A DNA stretch of 39,326 bases from Desulfobacteraceae bacterium (GTDB lineage Bacteria; Desulfobacterota; Syntrophobacteria; Syntrophobacterales; Syntrophobacteraceae): contig JAJFUA010000262.1 of assembly GCA_021372635.1 (NCBI GenBank), forward strand, positions 1-39,326, in the 5' to 3' direction. The position numbers and the translations under genes are program-made. The stretch's first letter is position 1. Every line of letters starts with the position of its first letter. Below the pieces are notes generated by a model. It was not told the DNA's origin. It searched no databases and saw nothing but the letters and a program-made list of their open reading frames with translations. Positions 8,941 through 15,813 of this stretch are shown piece after piece.

Positions 8941-10101
8941 ATGAAGACGACCATGGAGGCGGCGGGCGGCAGGATCCAATGGCCCGACGCCGTGAAGGGC
9001 ATTGCGATCCTGTGGATCGTCTACTTCCACTTCATGCTCGCCTATTACACCGGTGGATACCCCTGGCCGCTCTCGGGCGGCAATTTTACGGCGTACCTGA
9101 CCTTTTGCGCGCCGTCCTCGACACCGGAAACAATCTTCTGCTTCCTGCAAGGGTGCTGTGCGGCGATCATGCAGCGCGGCGCACAGGGGGTTGGCGTCTT
9201 CGTCGTCCTGAGCGGTTTCGGCCTGACCTACTCGCTGCTCAGGGCCAAAAGGCAGGAAAGCTGGAAAACCTGGTACGGGAAACGCCTGGTTCGCCTGTTT
9301 CCCATGTACTGGGCGGCACACCTGATCTATCTCGTCTCACCACTGATCGACCGCACGGAACCCATCGACTGGCGCTTCCTCCTGAGTTTCCTCGGCGACC
9401 GGGTTTTCCCCGTCGAAGCGATGTTCTACTATCTCTGCCCGCCCTGGTGGTTCTTCGGCCTGCTGCTGGAGCTGTATCTCGTCTTCCCCTTGCTGTACCG
9501 GCTGCTGCAAAGGCTCGGGCCCGTGAAATACCTGGCCGGCTCCATCGCGTTCACCGTGGCCGGCCGCTATCTGCTCTTCGATGTGCTCGAGCTGAACGTT
9601 TACTATGTCCAGGGGGCGTTTTTCGGCTCCAGACTGTGGGAATTCGCCACAGGTATGGCTTTTGCCGTGTTTTTCGCGAATCGGCCCGAAACGGCGGAGA
9701 GGCGACTCTTTTCTCTGCCCGCGTTTGCCGCGGGTGTCCTGCTGTATCTCCTGGGCGACTACTGCTACAAGCCCGGTTTCACCTATGCACTGAGTGACGG
9801 GATCATGGGAACCGGACTGTCCCTCGTTCTCGCAAACCTCGCGCATCTGTTGGGGAGGGTGCCGGCCGCGGGCACGGCGGTTGCCGCCGTCGGGGCCTCT
9901 TCCTACGGGCTGTACCTGCTGCACTATCCTTACGTGTTCTACTTCGGAAAGCGCCTGCAGGAACTGAGCATGCCCGGGTACGCCGCTGTGGTAACAGGCA
10001 TCGTCGCCGTCATCGCCGTTGTCTGCATCCCGGTGGAACGACTGGTCAACCGGGTTGCGGGGCGTGTCCTCGACCGCAGGAAAAACAGAACGCCGGCATG
10101 A
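8941..10101 (+). CDS. Acyltransferase 3 family membrane protein (OafA/WecH-like)
   Basis: 386 residues and about ten hydrophobic segments, typical of the acyltransferase 3 family that moves acetyl or other acyl groups onto sugars at the inner membrane. The family's first motif, normally R-x10-H, is present as K-x10-H (K19 to H30 in VKGIAILWIVYFH). The RLFPMYW motif follows the second/third segment (KRLVRLFPMYWAAH), and SYGLYLLHYP is near the C-terminus; both are family landmarks. ATG at 8941 has AGGAG 9 bases upstream. It is 63 bases downstream of the second glycosyltransferase. It converges with the secreted hydrolase gene, leaving only 7 bases between stop codons. O-acylation of the locus's polysaccharide is the likely role; the acyl donor is unknown. 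Confidence 0.88.
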   Translation: MKTTMEAAGGRIQWPDAVKGIAILWIVYFHFMLAYYTGGYPWPLSGGNFTAYLTFCAPSSTPETIFCFLQGCCAAIMQRGAQGVGVFVVLSGFGLTYSLLRAKRQESWKTWYGKRLVRLFPMYWAAHLIYLVSPLIDRTEPIDWRFLLSFLGDRVFPVEAMFYYLCPPWWFFGLLLELYLVFPLLYRLLQRLGPVKYLAGSIAFTVAGRYLLFDVLELNVYYVQGAFFGSRLWEFATGMAFAVFFANRPETAERRLFSLPAFAAGVLLYLLGDYCYKPGFTYALSDGIMGTGLSLVLANLAHLLGRVPAAGTAVAAVGASSYGLYLLHYPYVFYFGKRLQELSMPGYAAVVTGIVAVIAVVCIPVERLVNRVAGRVLDRRKNRTPA

Positions 10102-10108
10102 AATCCTG

Positions 10109-12088
10109 CTACCCGGCGGTGCCTTCCAGTACGACGGTCTTCATGCCGCCGGAATCTCCCGGCGCAAACGTCCCGGTAGCTCCCGGCCAGCTCATGGTCA
10201 GTTCCTTGTAGTAGTTGGTGATGGATATGCCCACCCGGAACCGTGTCCCGGCGCTCAGGCGTTCCATTCCCATCCATTCGGCCGGAAAGAAGGCTTCCAG
10301 CACCATGTGGGGAAGGGCTTTTTCGATGCGCTGTACCCGGCCTTTCAGCGGCAGCGGCTCCAGCGGCTTTCCCTCCGGCTCCCTGTACAATTGCGGGGTG
10401 ATTTCGAAACCGTCCGGGAACTTGCTGTTGGCTCTCGGGACGAGGTAGATGCCGTAGCCGTTCCGCTGTCCCTGCGCCTCCACCGTGACGTGGAGCTGAA
10501 ACGTTTCCTGCAGGGGAAACTCTCCGTCCCCACCCATGAAGATGGGGTCCACATACGTGTTGGAGAGGCTGGCGAGGTAGAGTCCTTCCGGTGTCCAGGT
10601 GAGATGGATGTCCCCGAAGGGCACGTAGGGGGCGGGGGTCTGGATGTCCGGGATGCGCGTCGCCGCCTTGTCCCAGTCGAGAAGGGACTGCTCGGAAACA
10701 TCCATGGGACCGGCCGCCCTCGGGATGGATGCGGTGCGTCCCGGGTCGGCCCCGGAGCCTCCGGGCGTGCTTCCGGCACGCTCTACGCTCTTTCGGTGAT
10801 ACAGGTCGAGGACGGGATTGAGGGAACGGAAGATTTCCGTCACTTCTTCGTAAGGACGGTTAGCGGTGTCGACCAGTCCCATGTTGTAGTCTTCCCCGTC
10901 ATTTCTGCCCCCCAGGGGTTCGTCCGCGTACTGGAACCAGTGGGCTCCGACGACGTTGGGAAAACCGGCGAAGTTGACGATCGCCCTGGACGCTCCCCAT
11001 GCCCGTTCGGCCTGGGTGTCGACCGTCATGAGGTGGCCCGGATTGGGATGCGGATTGCGGGCTGTTTCATTGCGGTTGCCGCTCCTGTTTTCCTCGGCCG
11101 CGAAGAAAAATTCGGTGACCAGCACAGGCTTGTTCGTCAGGCGCCGCAGTCCGTCGAAATAGTAGGGGGCCACCCAGCCGTCGGGGACGTCCACGTTGTA
11201 GTTGGTGGAGATGATATCCACGTTGTCCCCCATGGCCATTACGGCATCCTGGTGATAGTAAAGCGGCATGCGGTCCCCGAGAACCAGCGCTCCGGGATGG
11301 ACCTTGCGGATCGCGTCGTGCATCAGCTGGTAGTACCGCTTCGTGTAGATGTGCATGAAGGCGTTGACCGTCCGGATACCCATGCCCCCCGGCCTCAGCT
11401 TCAATTCGGCCCCGGCCCGCTTCAGTTCTTCGAAGCTTCCGAGAGACCCCGTGGGCACCCAGTCCTGCAGCAGACGGTTCCAGTCTCCGCCGTACCGGTC
11501 GTAGATCATCTGCCAGAGCGCGCGCTTGGTGTAGTTCTGCCAGTCTGCCTTGAGGAAATGCATGAAAATCGGTGAGTTCCACCAGCCCACTTCGTTGTCG
11601 GAATAATAACCGATCAGGCGGGGATGGTCTTGCAGATCCGCCGTCAGTTCCCCGGCAATTTTGACGACCATCTCTTCCATGGAGGGGTGGAACGGATCGA
11701 ACCAGTGAAACTTCGAATTGCGGCCCAGTTCCAGGTCGACGGTCAGGGGCAGGCCGATCTCCGGGTGCGATGCGGACCACCCGCCGAGCGTGTTGAATCC
11801 CCACGAATGCAGTTGACGTCCGACGCATCTTCCCCATTCCGGGATGGACGAGTAGAAGTTGTTCCAGCAGTATTCCTGCATTTTACGGGTAAGAGGAGTT
11901 TCCGCGAACGGTTCCACGATATTTACCCCCTTGGAATAGAACGGGTTTCCTTCGGGGGTTACGAGCCACCAGACCCCGTCTTTTTCGACCGTGCTCCATC
12001 CGGGAGCGGGACGGCCTTCCGAAGCGGCGGCGGGGTTGGTGCAGACAGTTGCGGCAAACAGAAGAACGGCGGCAATGAAACGAACCAT
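10109..12088 (-). CDS. Secreted clan-A glycoside hydrolase (agarase-like) with C-terminal carbohydrate-binding-like domain
   Basis: 659 residues. A Sec signal peptide covers about 1-23 (hydrophobic core, AAAS cleavage region). WWLVTPEGNPFYSKGVN (40-56) is the opening signature seen in agarase-like hydrolases. YYSDNEVGWW (161-170) places a clan-A acid/base Glu at E166, and LVTEFFF (323-329) places a nucleophile at E326. From about residue 455 a beta-rich region (DIHLTWTPEGLYLASL, then a second half ending in TMSWPG) looks like a DOMON/CBM9-type carbohydrate-binding domain. The start is ATG at 12088, chosen because GGAGAGG lies just upstream and the signal peptide then begins properly; in-frame codons farther upstream add non-signal sequence. 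It probably trims or remodels the locus's polysaccharide outside the inner membrane. The exact GH family and substrate are unproven. Confidence 0.8.
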   Translation of the reverse strand: MVRFIAAVLLFAATVCTNPAAASEGRPAPGWSTVEKDGVWWLVTPEGNPFYSKGVNIVEPFAETPLTRKMQEYCWNNFYSSIPEWGRCVGRQLHSWGFNTLGGWSASHPEIGLPLTVDLELGRNSKFHWFDPFHPSMEEMVVKIAGELTADLQDHPRLIGYYSDNEVGWWNSPIFMHFLKADWQNYTKRALWQMIYDRYGGDWNRLLQDWVPTGSLGSFEELKRAGAELKLRPGGMGIRTVNAFMHIYTKRYYQLMHDAIRKVHPGALVLGDRMPLYYHQDAVMAMGDNVDIISTNYNVDVPDGWVAPYYFDGLRRLTNKPVLVTEFFFAAEENRSGNRNETARNPHPNPGHLMTVDTQAERAWGASRAIVNFAGFPNVVGAHWFQYADEPLGGRNDGEDYNMGLVDTANRPYEEVTEIFRSLNPVLDLYHRKSVERAGSTPGGSGADPGRTASIPRAAGPMDVSEQSLLDWDKAATRIPDIQTPAPYVPFGDIHLTWTPEGLYLASLSNTYVDPIFMGGDGEFPLQETFQLHVTVEAQGQRNGYGIYLVPRANSKFPDGFEITPQLYREPEGKPLEPLPLKGRVQRIEKALPHMVLEAFFPAEWMGMERLSAGTRFRVGISITNYYKELTMSWPGATGTFAPGDSGGMKTVVLEGTAG

Positions 12089-12188
12089 ATGGATCCTCTC
12101 CAGGAACGAACGAATCAGCGATGAAAGCCGGGCAACCCGGCGGCCGGCGAAGCCGCTGTGAAGGCCGGCGGAGCAGGCAACGCGGAAA

Positions 12189-12197
12189 TATATACCA
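12189..12197 (-). promoter_or_regulatory. Candidate extended -10 for the secreted hydrolase
   Basis: On the - strand this reads TGGTATATA, an extended -10 type element in an AT-rich patch about 100 bases upstream of the hydrolase start. No convincing -35 is visible. Confidence 0.3.
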
Positions 12198-12347
12198 ATT
12201 ATTCGCGATGTGGAAGTGGGGGAATTGCCCGGGATGGAGGCTGTCGGGCTTCGGTGGGCCTGCCGGGCACCGGGAGGAAGGATCGCCCCGGCGCGGCGGC
12301 AATATGTTGATTTAAAAGTGCAACTTCCAGGTCGAGCGACAATCTTA

Positions 12348-12441
12348 ATTCCCCCCTTGAGGGGGCGGGGGGGTGTTTTCTCCAAAGCTTCGAGTACTTA
12401 AAAACCAACACCCCCCTTGATCACCCTTCGAAGGGGGGAAT
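12348..12441. repeat. Imperfect long inverted repeat with C/G runs (MITE/REP-like)
   Basis: The left arm (12348-12377) begins ATTCCCCCCTTGA and ends GGGGGGTGTT. The right arm (12407-12441) is its imperfect reverse complement, beginning AACACCCCCCTTGATC and ending GAAGGGGGGAAT. The spacer is 29 bases. This layout is typical of dispersed intergenic palindromes or small non-autonomous elements. No second copy of the same sequence is seen in the window. Confidence 0.6.
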
Positions 12442-12575
12442 GGGAATCTTTGACTCAACAGCATTGCGGCCCGGCGGTGCTGCCGGGCGGTTCCGTCATG
12501 CCCTCTGAAGGCGCGGACGGTGGAAAACGGGCCTGCCCGGATGCAACGGACCCGCGGACTCGTACGGAACCCGGA

Positions 12576-13706
12576 TCACTGTACGTTAACGGTCCGGCGG
12601 AACTGGGCTGCGTAGACCTGTGGGATGGCGAGAACCTGCATCGGGTCCAGTTGACCGAAGACCTCGCAGGGACGCAGGTAATCCTTGAAGAACCAGCCCA
12701 GCATCCCGGTCTGGGACTGGTGGGCGTACAAGGCGCTCTTCTTGTTTTCCAGTTCGTTCGCGGTCAGGGGCAGGCTGCGCCACCGCGTCTGCGAAAGGAG
12801 CCTGCTGGCGGTCTGGGAACAGCCTATGCCCGTGTTCCTGATGGTGTCGAGCCATTTGCCCGAGGTTGGATAGCCGATGTAGTGCACCAGGTAGGTGAGG
12901 AACCTGGTGGCGGTGAAAGAGACTTCCCCTCTCTGGTTCAGGTGGCGAGCCGCGTCCAGTACGAAAATCCCGGTCGTGCAATGATCCGGGTGGAAATCCC
13001 GCGGATCTGGCAGAATGACCCAGTCCGGGTTGAAGCCTCTCAATACCTGCGAAATCATCTCCTCCAGGTCGGCTCCCGCATATTGTGCCAGCCGACTATA
13101 GCTGTTCTTGTATTCCGGCCGGCTGAAGCGGGTGTGAGGGGATGTGAAGGGCTTGAGCCGCGACCAGTAATCGGTCCAGAGGTCGTCGATGCCGTCGTCG
13201 GGAAAGCCGAGGAATACGACGTCCTCGGAGTTTACCCCCAACTGGCAGACGGCCTGGAGAGCTTCCTCCTGGCGCATACGGCCGTACTCGACGAAGTCCT
13301 GGCTGGAGGTTTCCTTGCGCTTGCACTTGAGGCGCACCCCCTCGACATACCCGTCGCCGTTGGTCATGAAGACGACGCAGACTTTTCCTTCGTTCTCGAT
13401 CACGCGCTGGATCAGGCCTGCTGCGCCGAGGCTCTCGTCGTCGGGGTGTGGAATGAAGAAGATCGCCCGAATGCCCTTGGGAACGCAGAGTTCGCGTTCT
13501 GGAACTGTGGAGGACTCGGGCTCCCGGTTTTCGGGCTTGACGGAACCGGCTGCTGCTCCGGCCTTGTTCCCGTCACCGGGCGTATCCTGAGCGAGGCTTG
13601 GTGTGGTATCGAGTTCAAAATCGAATATCTGTTGGACGTGAGAAATCCTGCTTCCGAAAAAAACGAATGTCAGAAATACAGAGGCGGCAAGTAACCTGCG
13701 CAGCAA
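12576..13706 (-). CDS. Membrane-anchored PIG-L/LmbE family deacetylase
   Basis: 376 residues. The family removes acetyl groups from N-acetylglucosamine-type sugars with zinc. The signature HPDDE is at 87-91 (IFFIPHPDDESLGAAG), and the second metal/catalytic motif HPDH is at 239-242 (DPRDFHPDHCTTG). The N-terminus is a single hydrophobic anchor (LLAASVFLTFVFFG) followed by about 60 low-complexity residues, so the catalytic domain is probably periplasmic. I chose TTG at 13706 because GGGAGGG lies 8 bases upstream and places the anchor at the N-terminus; a TTG at 13778 in frame has no ribosome site. It lies between the secreted hydrolase and the ABC exporter, all on the - strand. Deacetylation of the exported glycan is a reasonable inference, but the substrate is unknown. 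Confidence 0.82.
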   Translation of the reverse strand: MLRRLLAASVFLTFVFFGSRISHVQQIFDFELDTTPSLAQDTPGDGNKAGAAAGSVKPENREPESSTVPERELCVPKGIRAIFFIPHPDDESLGAAGLIQRVIENEGKVCVVFMTNGDGYVEGVRLKCKRKETSSQDFVEYGRMRQEEALQAVCQLGVNSEDVVFLGFPDDGIDDLWTDYWSRLKPFTSPHTRFSRPEYKNSYSRLAQYAGADLEEMISQVLRGFNPDWVILPDPRDFHPDHCTTGIFVLDAARHLNQRGEVSFTATRFLTYLVHYIGYPTSGKWLDTIRNTGIGCSQTASRLLSQTRWRSLPLTANELENKKSALYAHQSQTGMLGWFFKDYLRPCEVFGQLDPMQVLAIPQVYAAQFRRTVNVQ

Positions 13707-14019
13707 AGCCCTATCCCTCCCGGTTTGGACGCCGGCTGCACCGCCTCGCTTCGAGTTTCCCCGGCAGCACAGGCGCAAACGTCATTTAGGGGTAAATAAC
13801 GGGAACTCATCTATTCTATCGGCATGCGGGCTGGTTCCCATGAATGAATAAGGATTCCGGCCCTCTGTGATCCCTGCTCTCCCGGAGCAAATATACTGCA
13901 AACGAAAAGACGAGAGAAGAAAAAAGGAAGAGGCCGGAGAGCCTGTTCGAAAAGCCCGGAAGCCTCCGGCCGCGCCCTGGACAATGTTCCGCGGGGCTGC
14001 GGCCGGTGGAGGTGAACGA
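13707..14019. other. Intergenic region upstream of the deacetylase gene
   Basis: This 313-base gap between the ABC transporter stop and the deacetylase start holds a hairpin with a T-rich tail on the - strand (13919-13971). No credible gene is seen; the open frames have no ribosome site and no recognisable sequence. Confidence 0.55.
13919..13971 (-). terminator. Probable rho-independent terminator after the ABC transporter
   Basis: Read on the - strand, GGCCGGAG (13971-13964) pairs with CTCCGGCC (13939-13932) around a 24-base loop. TCTTCCTTTTTTC follows. It lies about 50 bases after the transporter stop codon. Confidence 0.5.
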
Positions 14020-15798
14020 TCATTTTTTTTGTGAGAATTCCTTTTCATCTTCTATGCTGAACTGGGAACGATAGAGCGAGGCGAAGGGGCCGTTCCGGTG
14101 AATCAGTTCGTTGAAGGTCCCCTTTTCGACGATCGCGCCCGAGCGCAGCACGACGATCATATCGGCCTGCCGGACAGTCGAAAGCCGGTGGGCGATGATG
14201 AAGGTTGTCCGGCCCGCGGTCAACTGGTTCAAACCGTCCATGATCAGCGATTCCGTTTCGGCATCCACGGAAGAAGTCGGCTCGTCGAGGATCAGGATGG
14301 GGGCGTTGCGCAGAATGGCACGGGCGATGGTGATCCGCTGCCGCTCCCCTTCGGAGAGGGTGGCGCCCTGTTCGCCCACGAGGGTGTCGTATTTCTTGGG
14401 AAGCCTCATGATGGAATCGTGGATGCGCGCCAGCCGGGCGGCTGCCATCACCTCTTCCATCGTCGCGTTGGTGCGCCCGTAGGCGATGTTTTCCTTGATG
14501 CTGACGGGAAAGACCAGCGGCGGCTGAAGAACCATGGAAATCTGGTTTCGCAGCGACTTGAGCTGGAATTCCCTGATATCGACCCCGTCGAGGAGTACCC
14601 TGCCGGTGTTGGGATCGTAAAAGCGGGGGAGAAGGCTCACGAGGGTGGATTTCCCGACGCCCGTGGGGCCGACGAAGGCGACCTTCTGCCCTGCGCGCAC
14701 TTCCAGGTGGATGTTCTGTAGGACCGGCTGCTCTGAAATGTACTGGAAGGAAACCCCCTCCCAGGTGATGTTCCCCTTGGCCCCGGCTTTTCCGAAGGTC
14801 CGGGTGCCTTCCTGCAGGTCCTTTTCGATGTCCAGGATCTCGAAGACCCGGTCCACTCCTACCCTGGCCCCCTGGATGAGCCCCCAGGTCTGGCTGATGG
14901 TGTTGATCGGCCCGTAGAGAGAGGCGAGGTAGGTGGTGAAGATGACGATTTCGCCGACCGACAGCGTGCCGGCAAGGACGTGCTTGGCCCCGACCCAGAC
15001 GACGAAGGCGGTCCCGAGAGCCATCACGACGTTGATCACCCCGGCATAGAAGGTCTGGAGGGTGTAGAGGCGCAGGCTGGCGCCGAGGCTCTCGTCGCTC
15101 GCCGTCATGAATTTGCGGTGTTCCTCCTCCTCCTTGGTGAATGCCTGGATGATCCGGATCGCCGAAATCGCGCGCTGTACGACGGAATACACCTCGCTCT
15201 CCTGTTCCCTGGCCCGCATGGCGGCCGCCGTAATGCGCCGGCTCATGGCGGAGATCGAAAGGAACAGGACCGGGCAGACGGCGAGAGCCATGAGGGTGAG
15301 CTGCCAGTCGAGCTGCAGCATGACGATGAACATGCCGATCAGGAGCGAACCGGCCGTGGCGATGGGAAACACGCCGTTCATCGTGAGGCTCTGGATGGCA
15401 TAGGTGTCTGCGGTGACCCGGTACATCAGGTCCCCCACCTGCCGCCTTCCGTGGAATGCGAGGGAAAGCCGCTGGAGATGGCTGTAGAGGTCCCGGCGAA
15501 GATCGTTCACCATTCTCTGGCCGATCCTGATGGTGGTGTAGTTGTTCAGGAGCGTGATGCCGCCCAGCACCAGGTATACGACGACCATCGCAAAACAGGC
15601 CTGGATGAGCAGAATCTCCGGCGGGTACGACTTCAGAAATTCCCAGTCGATGGGCTTGCCGCTCAGTACGTTGTCGATGATGATCTTGAGCGGCCAGGGT
15701 TTCAGCAGTTCACAGCCGCTCATCAGAAACACCTGTGCCAGCGCGAAGACGAACGGCCACCTGTAGGGCCAGAGGTAGGGCATAATCTTGCGTATCAT
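14020..15798 (-). CDS. ABC exporter, fused membrane and ATPase domains (MsbA/NdvA-type)
   Basis: 592 residues, the size of a homodimeric type-IV half-transporter. About six membrane segments fill residues 15-310. The ATPase domain begins near 340 with Walker A GPTGVGKST, a Q-loop (MVLQPP), signature LSEGERQR, Walker B ILILDEPTSSVDAE and switch histidine in IIAHRLSTV. The signature departs from the usual LSGGQ at two positions. The gene starts 15 bases after the stop of the hydrolase/glycosyltransferase fusion on the same strand, so the two are almost certainly co-transcribed. By analogy with MsbA and NdvA, which move glycolipid or glucan across the inner membrane, it probably exports the fusion's product. 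No strong Shine-Dalgarno precedes ATG at 15798; an in-frame ATG five codons downstream is possible. Confidence 0.9.
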   Translation of the reverse strand: MIRKIMPYLWPYRWPFVFALAQVFLMSGCELLKPWPLKIIIDNVLSGKPIDWEFLKSYPPEILLIQACFAMVVVYLVLGGITLLNNYTTIRIGQRMVNDLRRDLYSHLQRLSLAFHGRRQVGDLMYRVTADTYAIQSLTMNGVFPIATAGSLLIGMFIVMLQLDWQLTLMALAVCPVLFLSISAMSRRITAAAMRAREQESEVYSVVQRAISAIRIIQAFTKEEEEHRKFMTASDESLGASLRLYTLQTFYAGVINVVMALGTAFVVWVGAKHVLAGTLSVGEIVIFTTYLASLYGPINTISQTWGLIQGARVGVDRVFEILDIEKDLQEGTRTFGKAGAKGNITWEGVSFQYISEQPVLQNIHLEVRAGQKVAFVGPTGVGKSTLVSLLPRFYDPNTGRVLLDGVDIREFQLKSLRNQISMVLQPPLVFPVSIKENIAYGRTNATMEEVMAAARLARIHDSIMRLPKKYDTLVGEQGATLSEGERQRITIARAILRNAPILILDEPTSSVDAETESLIMDGLNQLTAGRTTFIIAHRLSTVRQADMIVVLRSGAIVEKGTFNELIHRNGPFASLYRSQFSIEDEKEFSQKK

Positions 15799-15813
15799 GT
15801 CAGTTTCGTCACT

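Larger units (their letters stand above)
12089..12575. other. Intergenic region with inverted-repeat element
   Basis: This 487-base gap lies between two - strand genes. It holds a possible promoter near 12189 for the hydrolase and a G/C-run inverted repeat at 12348-12441. Open frames here have no ribosome site or recognisable residues. I see no gene. Confidence 0.55.

Noticed and set aside
13782..14048. Possible 88-residue gene on the - strand between the ABC transporter and the deacetylase
   Set aside because: It overlaps the transporter end, has a low-complexity Pro/Arg/Ser composition and covers the probable terminator hairpin.
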